A stretch of DNA of 64,000 nt from Siphonodentalium dalli (taxonomy: Eukaryota; Mollusca; Scaphopoda; Gadilida; Siphonodentaliidae). The stretch lies in contig CP136064.1 in the NCBI GenBank assembly GCA_032622095.1, positions 172,616,310 to 172,680,309 of the forward strand. The letters are read 5' to 3'. Numbering within the stretch: position 1 is the stretch's first letter; each line of letters begins with the position of its first letter. A program made the translations under genes and the position numbers. The notes under the pieces were generated by a model, which made no database searches, was not told where the DNA came from, and saw only the letters and a list, made by a program, of their open reading frames with translations. Positions 35,354-47,826 of the stretch are shown here, in pieces.

Positions 35354-35528
35354 CCAACCTTCAAACCATCGCTTTCAAATTCCTCCATGAACCCCTTGAC
35401 CAAGTGCAGTAAATTATCTGCTAATTGCCTCTTGTTTTTGAAGGTGTTGTAACATGAGAGGCGACCCCTGGTGTTTTGCATCTTAACCGCTGCCAAAATC
35501 TTCAAAATTTTATCGCTTAATTCACTGG
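35354..35528 (-). CDS. Coding-like exon of an unrecognised protein
   Basis: Between an acceptor (TACCTTATCTTGATCAG, AG at 35529-35530) and a donor (GG|GTAAGA at 35353), 175 nt are open. They read SELSDKILKILAAVKMQNTR, then RLSCYNTFKNKRQLADNLLH, then a stretch ending MEEFESDGLKVG. The mix of helical hydrophobic and charged residues looks like a real soluble domain. I do not recognise the family. No neighbouring exon was found, so it could be one exon of a gene with long introns or a fragment of a transposon protein. Confidence 0.35.
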
Positions 35529-35589
35529 CTGATCAAGATAAGGTAGCATATTATTGAATTCAACGCCAGGATTTTTATTGTACCTGCAA

Positions 35590-37240
35590 TGTTCATATGA
35601 GCAGAACATGGGTGAAGAATTTATGACATAATCTCAAGACGCGGCGGTTCAATCCTGCGCCAAAATGTGAGAGATCCGGAAGTGCAACACATTCTGGAAA
35701 TACTTAACGCACCCTCGTATATTAATTGTCAAATGAGTGTTTCCTTATGGAAATGAGTATTATCATTATGATGTTTGAATGATGCTCAAAGAGTAAAATA
35801 GATTAGCATGTAAAGTTAATTGGATGTAAACAATAATTATGCCTATAGGTATAAATCATAGTGATAGCAGCAGCTAAATCCACTATATATTCACGCCATG
35901 GCAGTATAACGCCACACCAACTTACAAATTCCTTGCCCGATTGGCGTTGACATCCAGGTGATTATATCTGATACAAGGAATTACTTCAAGTCAGTGTCGT
36001 TCACGGGCCAAGTATATTACGAACGAGACATGAGCCATACATAATGGATGGTGATTTCTATATCATATATACAAAACACGAAAGCTTCCAATAAAGATCC
36101 AAGATGAGCTATATCTCTTCCTAAATACGTTTTATATATAGTTTCCGGGGTATACACTAATAGGTATGAGTCGACGATACCTGTCCGGAAACACTTCTAT
36201 CAATAAATATCTATTTTATATCAATATTTTCTTACACAACGCGATGATCAAGTATGACATTTTTTCGTTACTATTTTTAGATAGAGTTATCCCGCATGTA
36301 CGCTCATAAGTAACGCGAGCCGTAAAATGTCCCAAATTGATCGTATGTATATTATATATTATACAAGAACATTCTAAATAAAATCAATATTAATTGGCAA
36401 AAGCGTTTTCGGACAGGCGTCTATTCATATTTATTATTTTATACCCAGGGAACTATATCGAAATTGTTACTGGAAGAGATAGAACATCCTTAAAGTGAAA
36501 GCTAGAATGGTTTGAAAGTCTGAGTAGCTTACCCTTAGTTGATTATGCGAGATGGTTATACTCATGGCGACAATGATGATGATGACGGTGGTGGTGTGTT
36601 GAAATGATGAGAATTTATTTAACAGGGATTCCGGAAGCACCAATGGGCAAGGGGGTAAACCAGTCAGGTAGGCACTTTTCGGGTGCCCACTGGACTCCCA
36701 TGGGCCAGGGCAAGGGGAGCAAGTGCCTCCACATGCCTCCTTATCCGGAGTCCTATTAGAATTATGCGGATGACGATTATGAAGATGAGTGATGATAACG
36801 AAGACGATCACGATGATGATAATGTCCTGTCACAAGAAAATGGCAAATCATAAATAGTGGCCCCTGGCCTGTTTGTAAATATATGTTACTTCGCCAGTTA
36901 ATTGTGGTGTTCGGTAAATACCATCCATTCAGGCATGCATCATATAGCTTCATACCCATGCATCTGGGTTACAATACATGTACATACATACATGAATATG
37001 ACACATACGGCAAAATTGCTCTTTTTGCGTTGATGATATTCCAGCATTGACACAGGAATGGTTGTAGCTTATTCTATAGTCCCACGTGTATAACGGAACC
37101 TATATGACACCAGTCCTGTTGACAATAGGAACACACGTCAGAAATTTCTATGTCAGATGAATGGATTCTGAACGCGACGGGACTTCAAGTGGAGATTCTA
37201 CGCCCGATCTTTGATTCAACTTGATTTTTGTAACCATTTA
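35590..37240. other. No gene recognised
   Basis: AT-rich sequence with one GC-richer patch at 36637-36740 (GGGCACCCACTGG-like, minus strand) of unknown nature. Short ORFs lack any recognisable domain. Confidence 0.5.
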
Positions 37241-37242
37241 AC

Positions 37243-37335
37243 CATGCATTTCTATATAATACTAAATGGATTCTCCTTGGGATGGTCTATTACTCATCTG
37301 GAGGGATTTTAGGATATTACAAAATAGGCTAACCA
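37243..37335. repeat. Fragment of the TTAACCC element family
   Basis: Carries ATACTAAATGGATTCTCCTT and GGGATGGTCTATTACTCATC then TGGAGGG, matching the left portion of 33511-33768 in the same orientation. It runs directly into another dispersed repeat at 37340. Confidence 0.5.
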
Positions 37336-37339
37336 TGTA

Positions 37340-37530
37340 AAGGGATATTCAAGAGGACCATATGAGCTAAGCCGTATATCCACAGGTCGATCGATACCTC
37401 GTGTGATGCGGCCGCCCTAGTACACCCAGGACACCTACACCACACATCAGAGAATGCACCCCACGTAAACAGGGTGCCACATTAGGAGATTCTTACCCAT
37501 CGCAGTGGGGCGGTAGGCATATTCTACTCC
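37340..37530. repeat. Dispersed ~190-bp repeat, copy 1
   Basis: Matches 53497-53690 in the same orientation. Shared blocks are GCTAAGCCGTA, CCGCCCTAGTA, CCTA.A.CACAC, GATGCACCC, GTAAAC.GGGT and TCGCAGTGGGGCG. The pattern could be a SINE or a solo element end. No tRNA-like A/B box was recognised. Confidence 0.6.
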
Positions 37531-38189
37531 GGGCCAAACGGGGTAAATTAAAAATACACCATAAAATAATATGATGTACACATCAACTGATCGTAGTAGC
37601 CAATCATTCAGAGTCATACTGACATACTAAGAGAAAGTCAAATTGTCATTTCATTTTCGATCAGACAACAATATATAGAAAGGGCCTGCGTCTTCGAGGG
37701 CCACATTACATTATAAATTAATTTCTTTTAATGGCATATTCACCAGAGGCCTTCAATGTTTTCACAAGCAGGGATTCACTGAATGAAAAATTCACTTTTT
37801 CCATGTGATTGGAATTTGATTTGCTTATGAATTACTTAGATTCCTCGCAGCACCTGTTGTTGAATGTACTTGGTCCAGGTGGGTTATTCATCCTCGCCGC
37901 TCATTTATTACGCGCACGCCACAGATGTTTAGTTGGCATGCGTCCCTGATTGGAGATTAATGATGGGGAGAAGTACGTTGTTAGCTTAACGAGGTTTCTT
38001 CGGGGAGAAACATCCTAACGATGTGACTGCATCGTCATGCAGTTCTAAGTCGGTACAAACATCAATACAAATGTTTTTCATTCTAATTGACAAATTTTGC
38101 GCCCGGAAATTCCTGTTTACTTTAGCATCAATGTTAACCATTTCTTTACTAAATACCCACTGCATGACGAGTATGCTTCCCATATGCCA

Positions 38190-38393
38190 TGTTCGGATAA
38201 TAAGTTCAACAAACGGCCATAAATTGTTGAACATATTGTCTGAATATTTCATCAATAAATATGAATATCTCTGCAATTGAAATGTATTATCTGTTTGTCC
38301 GTGTGTCTCCTGGACACACTCCAGTTCAATAATTGACCATTCCAATATATACTTTTGTAACTGATGAGTTAATCCATTTAGTAAAGAAAGGGT
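38190..38393. repeat. TTAACCC-family element, inverted copy
   Basis: Right end reads CATTTAGTAAAGAAAGGG followed by TTAA (38394-38397), the cleanest terminus of the family. ATAATAAGTTCAACAAACGG / TTGTTGAACATATTGTCTGA form the internal hairpin. It is in opposite orientation to the copy at 33511. Confidence 0.6.
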
Positions 38394-38399
38394 TAAATT

Positions 38400-41320
38400 A
38401 GCGAGTCGAGTACATTATCCATGTAATTTCTAGTTATTTTGTTCTGACCATCTCTGTTGAATTGCCTTTTCTCATTTCGAAGTTCAAATGCGACCAAATA
38501 AAGAAGATAAGTGGCATTCTGGATTGAACCACGATAGTTAGGGTTATGGCTAGGGTTATATAGCCATGATTAGGGTTATGGCAACGAAAAGGGTTCTGGT
38601 TTAGAATTAGGACCAGAGAAATCAAACGGACCGCCCATTATAATTTTTTCTTCCATGGTTCAGCTTGGACCCAATAGGTTCGGCAGCTGAATTTGCCCAT
38701 TATTTCAACTACAAAGTTCAAACCGTGGTAGCGATAGTAATGGTCGATATATTGTTACATCTCGGTGATAAAAATCGTGTCAATAAACATTTTAAAGAGA
38801 TGTGGACTTATATATATAGTCATATATACGCGTTTGCTATAATGCTTAATCAGGGTCGTATAGGGTTTAGAACAGTCGGTGGTACTCGACATCCGATTTT
38901 TCTTCAGCATGAAACAAGATCAAGTACACATGTCCATTGTTAGTCTAGTCATGATATGGCTGGGGTCTGCAGACTTTTTGCAGACACAAGGCGGGGGTGT
39001 GCAGGTATGTCGGGGCTGGAAAAATGAGTAATTCAAATGTTTTCTTCACTGAAGTTTACTCACGTTCGTTCATTATTAACGTTATATAGACGCTTATCTA
39101 CATACAAATATAAGTTAGTACACATTTATCTCCCTAGCGGGGGTCTATATATGGATTGAGGTTTCAATACCGGTACATATACAAGCATTCTGGCAGACAA
39201 CACGCGAATTATTTTAAATTAATATTAAAGGCATGTCCTGATTCAGTTATCATTGGTATATTATGGCTTTAGACCGTGGATCGATTAGCCCCACGTGTGA
39301 GCGACATAATTACTACACAAACAGTATAATGCAAAAGGTAAACACGATGCTAAACCCATGTAGTGCCACCTCATCCTTCCATACATCAAACCAGTTTCTA
39401 GCATAATGACATACTCCGACCAGTCACCACATTACTACACAATACACACACATACAATACCAGTTCACACCCAAGGAATGGACATGGAAGTCACCTAGTT
39501 TTAACACTGGATTTTACAATAACGAGCTCAAAATCGTGTTGGGGTTAGATTTGGTGTTTAGGTAGGTTTATGCATAGTTTTTTTTACAGAATATAAGGTA
39601 CCTAAATTACTCTGATTGAAGTAGATTGGGATAGAAATGTATCACGCCATTTATTTTTTATCAATAGTCAATAATAATGGCGAAGACCAAATGGTATGGT
39701 AGCCTTGGTAGGATGGCGCATATATTTAGTCAATTCTAGTGACTTGTAAAATAGATAGTGGAACATGATTGGAAACGAGAGTGATCAAGGAATACATTTG
39801 AGATGGTATTCCTAATAAAAAGTTTAGTAAAAAGCGCTTTAAAAAAGTGTTAAATATGGGACAAGGGGGTGGGTCCTAAATTTTGCCGAGGAAAAACATT
39901 TAAAATTAAAATAGCTGGAAAATTGCTACATGTATGACTTTTGCAAGCTTTTTCCATACATATTGTGTGTATTTATAGACATATCATATCAATCCTTCCA
40001 AATTACGAATATACCTAATTTTTAAGTTCAATGGAGCCATGTCCGATTAACAATTCCGAGTTCGTAACTTGCACCGGATGTCGGTCAATTTCTCCCGTAG
40101 CAGAGAACACTGTCTTATATATTTATCTTACCTACTCCAGTTCCCCGACAGTTAGCAAATTCTTGTGGTACTATATTGGGGAATCTGTATAGTTCACATG
40201 TGTATAACATATATAAATAGTGGATTCGTTGGTTCGTGCGGAAATGTCAGGTGACGTATGCCAGCTGTGCGCAGTCCGTGTGCAGTTTAGATAACATAGT
40301 ACATGGGTTCACCCGCAGGAGATTGGTACGCATCAGATTTCTCAGAAGCGGAACAAATTACAAAGGTTTTACTGGCAGGTTCCTTATCTCTTATCATAGT
40401 CAAAATATTGGTGCATACATACCGGCTCCATATATACATCGACTGTCTGATTTCCCTATTGAGCGTTCGGATGGTGGTCTGTGCTACCTGCCACATGCAG
40501 CAGCGCTCGATTAAAACCCATTCGGATGTTTAGACTCTGATATTATGTTTGTTCAGGTGATATTGTTCGATAAATACAATAAATATTTTATATGGAATTG
40601 ATGTGCCCCATTCATACATCGTCAAGCTATGATGTATTGATTGGAGTTTAACGTAGTTCAGCAGCTAGGCCATATCACGACTAAGAATATAAACAGGTAA
40701 TCAAGTTATGGATTGGCTGATTGGTGCTTAACACGTTGATTGCCGAAACCAAATTATGAGACTTTCCCATATGCCACATGACGTCAGATTTCATGCCCTA
40801 ATAACGCAGGAAAGTGCCCAATTCGACCTAAAAGTGCACGGGACATGTACTTTTATGATACGAGATAACTCGTCTGGCGGTTTTGGTATTAATAGTATAT
40901 TCATATACAGATACTAGGGGATTGGAGGACAAGTTCGTATAACTTAGATGGACCTCCGCTCCCCACATTACAGAATAAGTTTAACAACAAATATAAACAG
41001 TATATTAAACAGAATAAGTTTGGCATGACGGGTGCATGTATACAATAACAATTGAATTTGAATAACTATACTATTAAGAAATTACTGGTGAGTGATAGTG
41101 TGGTGGTGGTGGCGGAGGGGGGGGGGGGGTAAGTGTGGGGTGCAAGTTAAATATATAGGTCATGTGGTTCGTTAATGGATGTTAATGGGGGTACATTTGT
41201 TAGGGGTGGCTAGCTATATAGCCGACATGGGGTTTGTACATGAACGTTATACTTAATGGTTTTTATGATGACTGAATTCAATCAGTACGTATATACACAA
41301 GGATACATATATAATAAATT
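38400..41320. other. No gene recognised
   Basis: AT-rich sequence with a few AGGGTTA words (38537-38583) and a G-rich tract (41103-41131). ORFs up to 92 codons here have no recognisable domain. Confidence 0.5.
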
Positions 41321-41329
41321 TTGTTTATT

Positions 41330-43190
41330 GATTAATCACGAGAATCTGCAGGACGATTTAATAAAGTTTAAGGCGCTGCATCAATTAAGGAGAATGAAAT
41401 TATCGTTGTCTTTGAGCGTGATGTCACCAATCAAGAGAGCTTTGTGTGAATATACTTGAAATGATTTCATTGTATCAATCAGTTCAGTTCTTTGGGTTGA
41501 GTACAAGTTACAGTTTAGCAGGAAGTGTTCAGTATCTTCCTTGGGGAATCCACAGGATCGGTCAACGGCAATGAAGTTGCTAACTTTGTCGTGATTTAAA
41601 TCGCTACATCCATTTCTCAGCCGGCAATGCAAAATGCTTGTTGAACGATCACCTATGAGAATGTAAGCGGGGATCTTTTGTTTGGGGAGAACAGATGACT
41701 TAAAAGAATCGTATGATTTATTTTGAATATCCTTTGCCAAAGAATTCCAAACTTGTATAGTACTAGGAATGAATTATTGTTTGAATGTCTCGAGTAGGCA
41801 AAAGTAGTTTACGAAATCACTCGAGTTTCGCACAAAGTATCGGTTGGTGTCACCAACCTTAGGTAAAAGCAGGTCTGTTAAGAATAGGGCGGGGGGCTTT
41901 TCCGTTAACTATTTTGTGCATTAAACTTAACTTTTGTGCATCGCGTCGACGTTGGAGAGGTTGCCAACCTAACTCTGATAGTAAGGTGGAGTTCGAGGCA
42001 GATCTAGTAAGTCCGGAAACGACTCGAGCTCCATCGTGATATACCTTGTCTAGAAGGGATTTTTCGGTATTAGGCACATGATCCAAAACGCAGCTTCCAT
42101 ACTCTAGAATTGGTAAGATATGAGCTTTGAACATTGTGTCAAGGGATTTTCTTGGTAGTATATATTTTAATCTACGACTTTGAGATAGTTTTGCACATGC
42201 GTTCTTGTAATTGTGGTGAATAGAGAGACCCGAGTCAAGGTTGGGTTGGAGAATGACTCCCAGATGTCGATGAGATTCAACAATTTCGAGTTTATCAGGA
42301 CCAAATGTGAGGTCCGCGGTGCGGTTGCCTGATGATTGTGTGCCCTGAAATATCATCGCTTTTGTTTTAGACGCATTAAGAGACACTAGCCACCTATTGG
42401 TCCAGTTATAAAGTAGTTCTATATCGTCATTCATGTGGGATACTAGGCTGTAAAGAGATGGTAGTGAGTAGAAAATACACGTGTCGTCGGCGAATAAACG
42501 AACGTTCGATTTCAGGTTGTCACCTATGTCATTGATGAAAATGGAGAATAAGAAGGGACCTAATACATAGCCCCGGGGAACACCAGCTAGCGGATGCAAC
42601 GGGCTAGATCATTCTGATCCAACAAGTACGCGTTGAGACCTGTTGCTAATATAATATATAATATATACGAAAGAAGTTTGCCGCATATATATCATAGCTT
42701 TGTATTTTGTGAATTAGACCTTTGTACCAAACACGTTCAAAAGCTTTCGAAATGTCACAAAATATTCCAATATATATATTTGATTCACTTCTGTTTTGGC
42801 TAAGGTGGTATACTATTTAGATAATTTGATACGTTGTACTGTGATTAGGGCGGAATCCTGCTTGGTGCTTGTATAGAAGGTTATTATTTGCGAAGTGATC
42901 GTATGCTTTTTGGAAGACAATCTTTTCTAAAACTTTACTAACACACGAAAGGAGCGAAATTGGTCGGTAGTTGGTGGGGTCAGATTTATCGCCCTTTTTA
43001 TAGATTGGGATAACTGTGGCCATCTTCCATCGAGAGGGAAATATTCCAGTTTGCATAGATTGCTTAAAAATAACGCAAAGAGGTAGTGAGAGCGATTGGT
43101 AACAGCATTGTAGGATTCTATTCCTTATAATATCTGGACCAGTTGCTTTGTTAACCTTTAGTTCCTTTAGTCTGGCGGTCCGATCAAGTA
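41330..43190 (-). pseudogene. Non-LTR retrotransposon reverse transcriptase, decayed (LINE A)
   Basis: Reading leftward: LKVNKATGPDIIRNRIL (about 43160), VIPIYKKGDKSDPTNYRPIS (about 43000), CDISKAFERVW (motif A, about 42750), GVPRGYVLGPFLFSIFINDI (motif B region, about 42570), RLFADD (motif C, about 42490). The C-terminal part follows, with RRRDAQKLSLMHKI, then RLRNGCSDLNHDK and FPKEDTEHFLLNCN (about 41560). A TGA at about 42608 and frameshifts near 42640-42720, 41870 and 41380 break the frame. The N-terminal endonuclease is missing. The RLR.GCSDLN and CG..EDT.HFLL.C motifs fit jockey/CR1-like elements. Confidence 0.88.
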
Positions 43191-43539
43191 GTCATAATTT
43201 TCTCTGGACGCCGACTATATATACCCAGTTATCTCGTAGTCTGTACACGTTTTCATCATGTTGTGACGTAATACGTTGCATACGCAAGTTTTATTGTCGC
43301 CATTTTGGAGAAATCTCTGTATGTTCTTTAAAAATGTCGAAATTGTCTGCCGAGGCTTCCCGGTTGATAATGGAAATTAATCCATCTGACCTTGAATCTA
43401 ATTTATGAAATTTCAATTACATGCAGTCTTAACAATACGGATTGTCGCAGATTACTTCTTCCGCATAGAATTCTAGAAAATTGTCACTTATTATTCATTT
43501 AAATTTCCCCTTGCTACCTTGTTCTCTCAAGTCAATACG

Positions 43540-44640
43540 ATTCCAAACACGTGGGAAGTGAGAATGTGGGAGGTTCTCGATATTTTGTTTCTGGGCTTCT
43601 CATAGACAAGAGTTCCCTTTTGACGAGTATAAGCTTTTTCGTTTTATCTTCTTGTCTTGTAACAAAAAATATTGAAAAATTTGAGCGTACATGTGAATTT
43701 CCAATCGCGTACAAAAACCGTGATTTGAAGAACATAAAGATCGTTTAACTTGAGCATTTTCGGAAAAAGAGAATCAGTGTGTGAGTTATATCTTGCGTTG
43801 TTTATAATCCGAATAGATTTCTTTTGCAGAAGATACAATCTGCTAGAATGACTGCTATGTCCCGATACTTGTATACCATTTAAAAGATGACCATGATTAT
43901 AAAGACATTTCATGGAATTATTCGGAAGTATATGTATTGCTGTATATATTAATAACAAAATTGGCATGAGCCACACGAGAACAAATCTGGGATATATGAG
44001 GACGAAATGTGAGTTCTTCATCTACCGAATACTGCTAATGTCGAATGCTTCGATTATTTATTAAACGCCTGCATGTGTAATGCTTTCTAAAAGATGGAGC
44101 ACGGGGTTCATAGTGTTACGGTTCTCCCTAAATACATACTGATTCTTATAAAGAATGTCATATTTATTTAAGAATAAGATAATCGTTTATAAATAGCTTT
44201 TTTCAGTTATTTTTGTAAATACATGAAAGTATACTAATTGGTCTATAATTATTGCAATCATGCGACTTGCCATTTTTTTGGCAGAGGTATGACTCGAGCA
44301 GTTTTTATTTTATCTGCAAATGTTCCATTTTTGAAGGATTGGTTTATTATATACTATATAGGTCCTGCAACTTCTTTGGAAACGAATTTTAGAAGATCAG
44401 AAGAGATTCTATCACAATCTTTAATAAATTTTGATTTCAGAGTATGTAGTATCGATACTGGGATCAGTCGGTAGTAGAAACATTGTATATCATCATAGTT
44501 ACCTTTGATACATGCTTCATAATCTTTTTCGTTGCTTTCAATGAACTTCCGTGTGTTTTCGCCAACATATATGAAGAAGTTGTTAAGCATTATGCATCAG
44601 AGATGGCAAATGTGTCAAACAAGATAGGCAAAGAATAGCT
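43540..44640 (-). pseudogene. Second, different decayed non-LTR retrotransposon (LINE B)
   Basis: LNNFFIYVGENTRKF (about 44580) and KDCDRISSDLLKFV lead into NGTFADKIKTARVIPL and the eroded NYRPIS region (about 44230). The 3' segment reads QKKSIRIINNARYNSHTDSL and LKLNDLYVLQ (about 43700-43830). Many stops and frameshifts occur, and the catalytic core (A-C) is mostly deleted between about 44150 and 44020. RIINNA.Y.SHTD.LF is typical of a CR1/L2-type C-terminus, unlike LINE A. It is inserted next to LINE A on the same strand. Confidence 0.75.
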
Positions 44641-44649
44641 CAAGCCCAA

Positions 44650-45890
44650 TTTAGTTATAGATACACATTTTGCATGGAATGTCGATAATTGACAGATCTG
44701 TCCAAATGATGTCCTATTACTCATCACTGAGAAGGACACTCAGATATCATAAGATAGGACTGCATAATTATCCTGAAAGTGTTCATTCAGAACGCCCACA
44801 TCCTGTATAATTGTATCCATGCAGAGAAGGATGTGCGGATGTAAAAATTTATGGAGTCAATAACGCTCGATCTGATCGGAGATATCGTTCAAATATGCTG
44901 ATAGTCCGGCGTCTCCACCGCCAGTTGCCGTCAGTATACACATTCCATTTCTTATCCACTCTCCCTCGCACCGAAAGAAAGGAAAGGCTAACAAAGCCAA
45001 GCCGCATATGTACCCGGACGGGTATGTGGAAAGAACCGAGATACCTTTGCCCGATGTGTCCATGCTATATTATAACTTGTGTATTGATGGTCGTTGCCAG
45101 CTATTCCATACCAGCAACTTATGGTCTACCATTGACCATAGGCAATGCATCACACATACTGATGTATATACTGTTCCTGAATTCTTATAATGAATTGTGT
45201 ATATTTCAAAATGAATTATATTCTCTACTTATCCTTATATTCCACATACTACATATATCAGCATTGAATTGAACATGGCGATTTCCACCAGAGCCCATTC
45301 ACTGGGGTTCAACGATTCCTGCAGTTTTGGATATAACCGATTTTGACTCCGACTCTTTTTTTTATCAGGCTCCGAGTCTATTTCGATAATATAACCACTT
45401 ACAAATATTAGTTTTAGAAATTTAAATATGGGAATACTAGATGACTCAATTCAAAAGAATTTTGCGGTTTGCGAAGTTGCAAGAGTTACATGTTTAACAT
45501 CAGTGATTGTGATCGGCGGGGAGACATCAAAATTCATAAATTTCGAAATTCCATGATTTTGCCGTCGAGAATCATGGATGATGTTCGGATCGTCCGATTC
45601 AGGGGAGACAGAAACCATAGAGACAACTCTTTAACCCGGGTATCCCTTCTATTAAAGTAATAAAATATTCACACGATGAATTCTTTCTCGTGAAATGGCG
45701 ATTGAAGTTATGTTGGGGAAACTCCATTATATGCCACTCATATCATACAATGAAACTATATCCTATATCACATGCATATTCTAATGAATTACAAATAGGC
45801 TTACATCATTCAACATGCATATATAGTATGTCACGGTTGCACTCATTGTGGGAACTGTCCATACTTTGATTATATACAGATATCGCTGGG
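44650..45890. other. No gene recognised
   Basis: A plus-strand open stretch of 153 codons (44811-45272) has no domain and a composition like its flanks; I regard it as chance. A short piece at 44700-44760 resembles the TTAACCC repeat family. Confidence 0.45.
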
Positions 45891-45896
45891 TTTATA

Positions 45897-46064
45897 TATA
45901 TGCAATCAACGTCGTTTTCGATGAATCTGTCGGCGTATAGAAGTGTCGGATGCCGAATTACATATAGTTCGCGAAATTATACTATGTATGTAGTTCGGCA
46001 TCCGACACTTCTATTATGTTCTATACGCCGACAGATGCATCGAAAACGACGTTGATTGCTTATA
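45897..46064. mobile_element. Foldback element with ~65-bp arms
   Basis: GCAATCAACGTCGTTTTCGA, TCTGTCGGCGTATAG and AAGTGTCGGATGCCGAA on the left pair with the right arm, which carries an extra ~12 bp. The centre, TAGTTCGCGAAATTATA, is itself partly palindromic. The arms are CG-rich for this window and very similar, suggesting a recent insertion. Confidence 0.82.
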
Positions 46065-46860
46065 ATTACGACAGTCCGCATATTAGTTGGTGATTAAACA
46101 AGCTTTTTTTAAAAGAAACTATAGTAAAAACACTAAAATAGTAAAACTATCCAAGTGATATTGGTGTCTGGACTTCAGCTGCTCTTTTAACCGAAATGGG
46201 AAATTGGGTCGAGAATAAATTGGGCGACCGACTGGAACTTGGAAATTCGAGATGAACACACACACACACAATACGATCTCTGTTTCGAACTACACAAAAG
46301 CAAGACACCACACCCGTAAACTGTTAAACTGTACTTGCTGGTGTAAATTTCACTTATTCAAAACGATTCTAGAACATATATTGTCATAAAGACAATCCGA
46401 TTCGATAGCTATTCTGAAGCGGTGTTCCCAAAATTCCCCACAAAAATTTGCGGTCTCCGGTGACAAACTCGAAAAGTAAACAATCGCTACAAAGGTGCAT
46501 TCTATGCTCTCATGACCACTGCCATGTCATATTAGTATTGGCACGAAGCTGGATAAATGCTAATACTAATGGTGGAATAGTTATGTAATACATTGCTTTA
46601 TCCCCAACTAAATTAATGTACTATTTTGCTGTTTAATCGGCGATAACACTTGACATGTTTTAAACGGTTACATTCGTAACATTCAGCAGTACAGCACTGC
46701 AACTTAAAATCCGATAATGATTGTAAAGTCAAAATTAATACAAATACATATTTATAAATGCATCAGTTGAACGAATCAAAGGCCAATATCAAGTAAACGG
46801 CTTGCAACAAACAGAGCTGACGCCCTATTACGATGGACCAAACGATTCCTGGCAATATAT

Positions 46861-47325
46861 ATATCACGATTCGATCCTGCCAAGAAGCCTTCTGCCCAAA
46901 TCCACCATACCGGCACTGGACACTGGGTGCTTTCTGTGATGGACAATAACAATCATGTACACCTTTTAGATAGTCTATTCGCAGACAAGTTGTCTGCATC
47001 TTTGGAAATACAACTTGGACAATTGTATTTCAATACAATTCATGTGCCACAAGTGCAACAGCAAACCAATTCAGTTGATTGTGGCTTATTTGCAATAGCG
47101 TTCTTAGTAGAATTTTGCATCACCAGTAAAATAGGGATGAACTATTTTGATCAAAAGAAACTTAGGGGCCATCTTGTAGAATGTTTGGAGAAAAATGAAT
47201 TGACAATGTTTTCAACGGTGAAGAGACCACTGAAATTAAAGAAAAAACAAAGTCTTGTCTACGACATTGAGCTTGACTGTAATGAATGTAGATTATACCA
47301 AATATTTTTTTATGATATGATGTAG
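46861..47325 (+). pseudogene. C48 (Ulp1/SENP-type) cysteine protease fragment
   Basis: The frame reads TGTGHWVLSVMD, VHLLDS, QVQQQTNSVDCGLFAIAFLV. This gives the His (46921), Asp (46969), Gln and Cys (47080) of a Ulp1-type protease in the right order and spacing. The frame continues to KKKQSLVYDIELDCNECRL and stops at 47325 in a GATGTA repeat. Upstream, VNGLQQTEL appears in another frame (about 46790), so the N-terminal side is frameshifted. Such lone C48 domains are common in invertebrate mobile elements. There is no ATG at the start, so I treat it as a broken remnant. Confidence 0.7.
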
Positions 47326-47597
47326 ATGTAGATGTAGATGTTTTATTCACACAATAATTAGTTTACAACAAATCAACAATAATATATCAAAAATCAAGTG
47401 TAATTATTGTGTGGGGGTGGCATAACCAGGATTGGCTGTCTTCCTGTCACCCCCGTCAGTGTAGCAAGGAGAGATGTGATATATGGGCCCACTATAGCTG
47501 TGTTAATATTTCCAGCAGTAACGTGTCAACCATAAATTATGTTTGTAGCAAATGTTTGTAATTTTGTAATTGTTGTTGCATTTGAATTAATGTGCGC

Positions 47598-47748
47598 ATT
47601 AATATTCAGATAGTTGTCTCGGTATCGTCTCCATATTGTCGCCATTGCTTTGTCAACGTTATTGGCACGTATCTTATATACGGATAGCGATGGTGACGTG
47701 GTCGGAACCATGGGGGTTTGATACCGAGACCACTATTTGAATATTAAT
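47598..47748. mobile_element. 151-bp inverted-repeat element, copy 1
   Basis: ATTAATATTCAGATAGTTGT and CTCGGTATC on the left are mirrored by GATACCGAGACCACTATTTG and AATATTAAT on the right, with few mismatches in about 29 bp. A second copy sits 78 bp downstream with about 90% identity. Confidence 0.8.
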
Positions 47749-47826
47749 TTCCCACACAAGGGAATATCGTTGAATTTGATATTCATTTCATGTTGGCTAT
47801 TATGCATAGTGTGTCATATTTGTGAC

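Noticed and set aside
35640-35670. GGTTCAATCC resembling a tRNA B box
   Set aside because: The flanking bases do not form a T-arm stem, and no A box or acceptor stem lies at the right distance.
36637-36740. GC-richer patch with an open minus-strand frame
   Set aside because: Could be a gene or repeat fragment, but no motif, splice site or second copy was found.
38537-38583. TTAGGGTTA words suggesting telomere-like repeat
   Set aside because: Only three or four words with irregular spacing (GGTTATGGC between them); no real array.
44811-45272. 153-codon plus-strand open frame
   Set aside because: No domain, no start context and composition like the flanks; long open stretches occur by chance in 64 kb.
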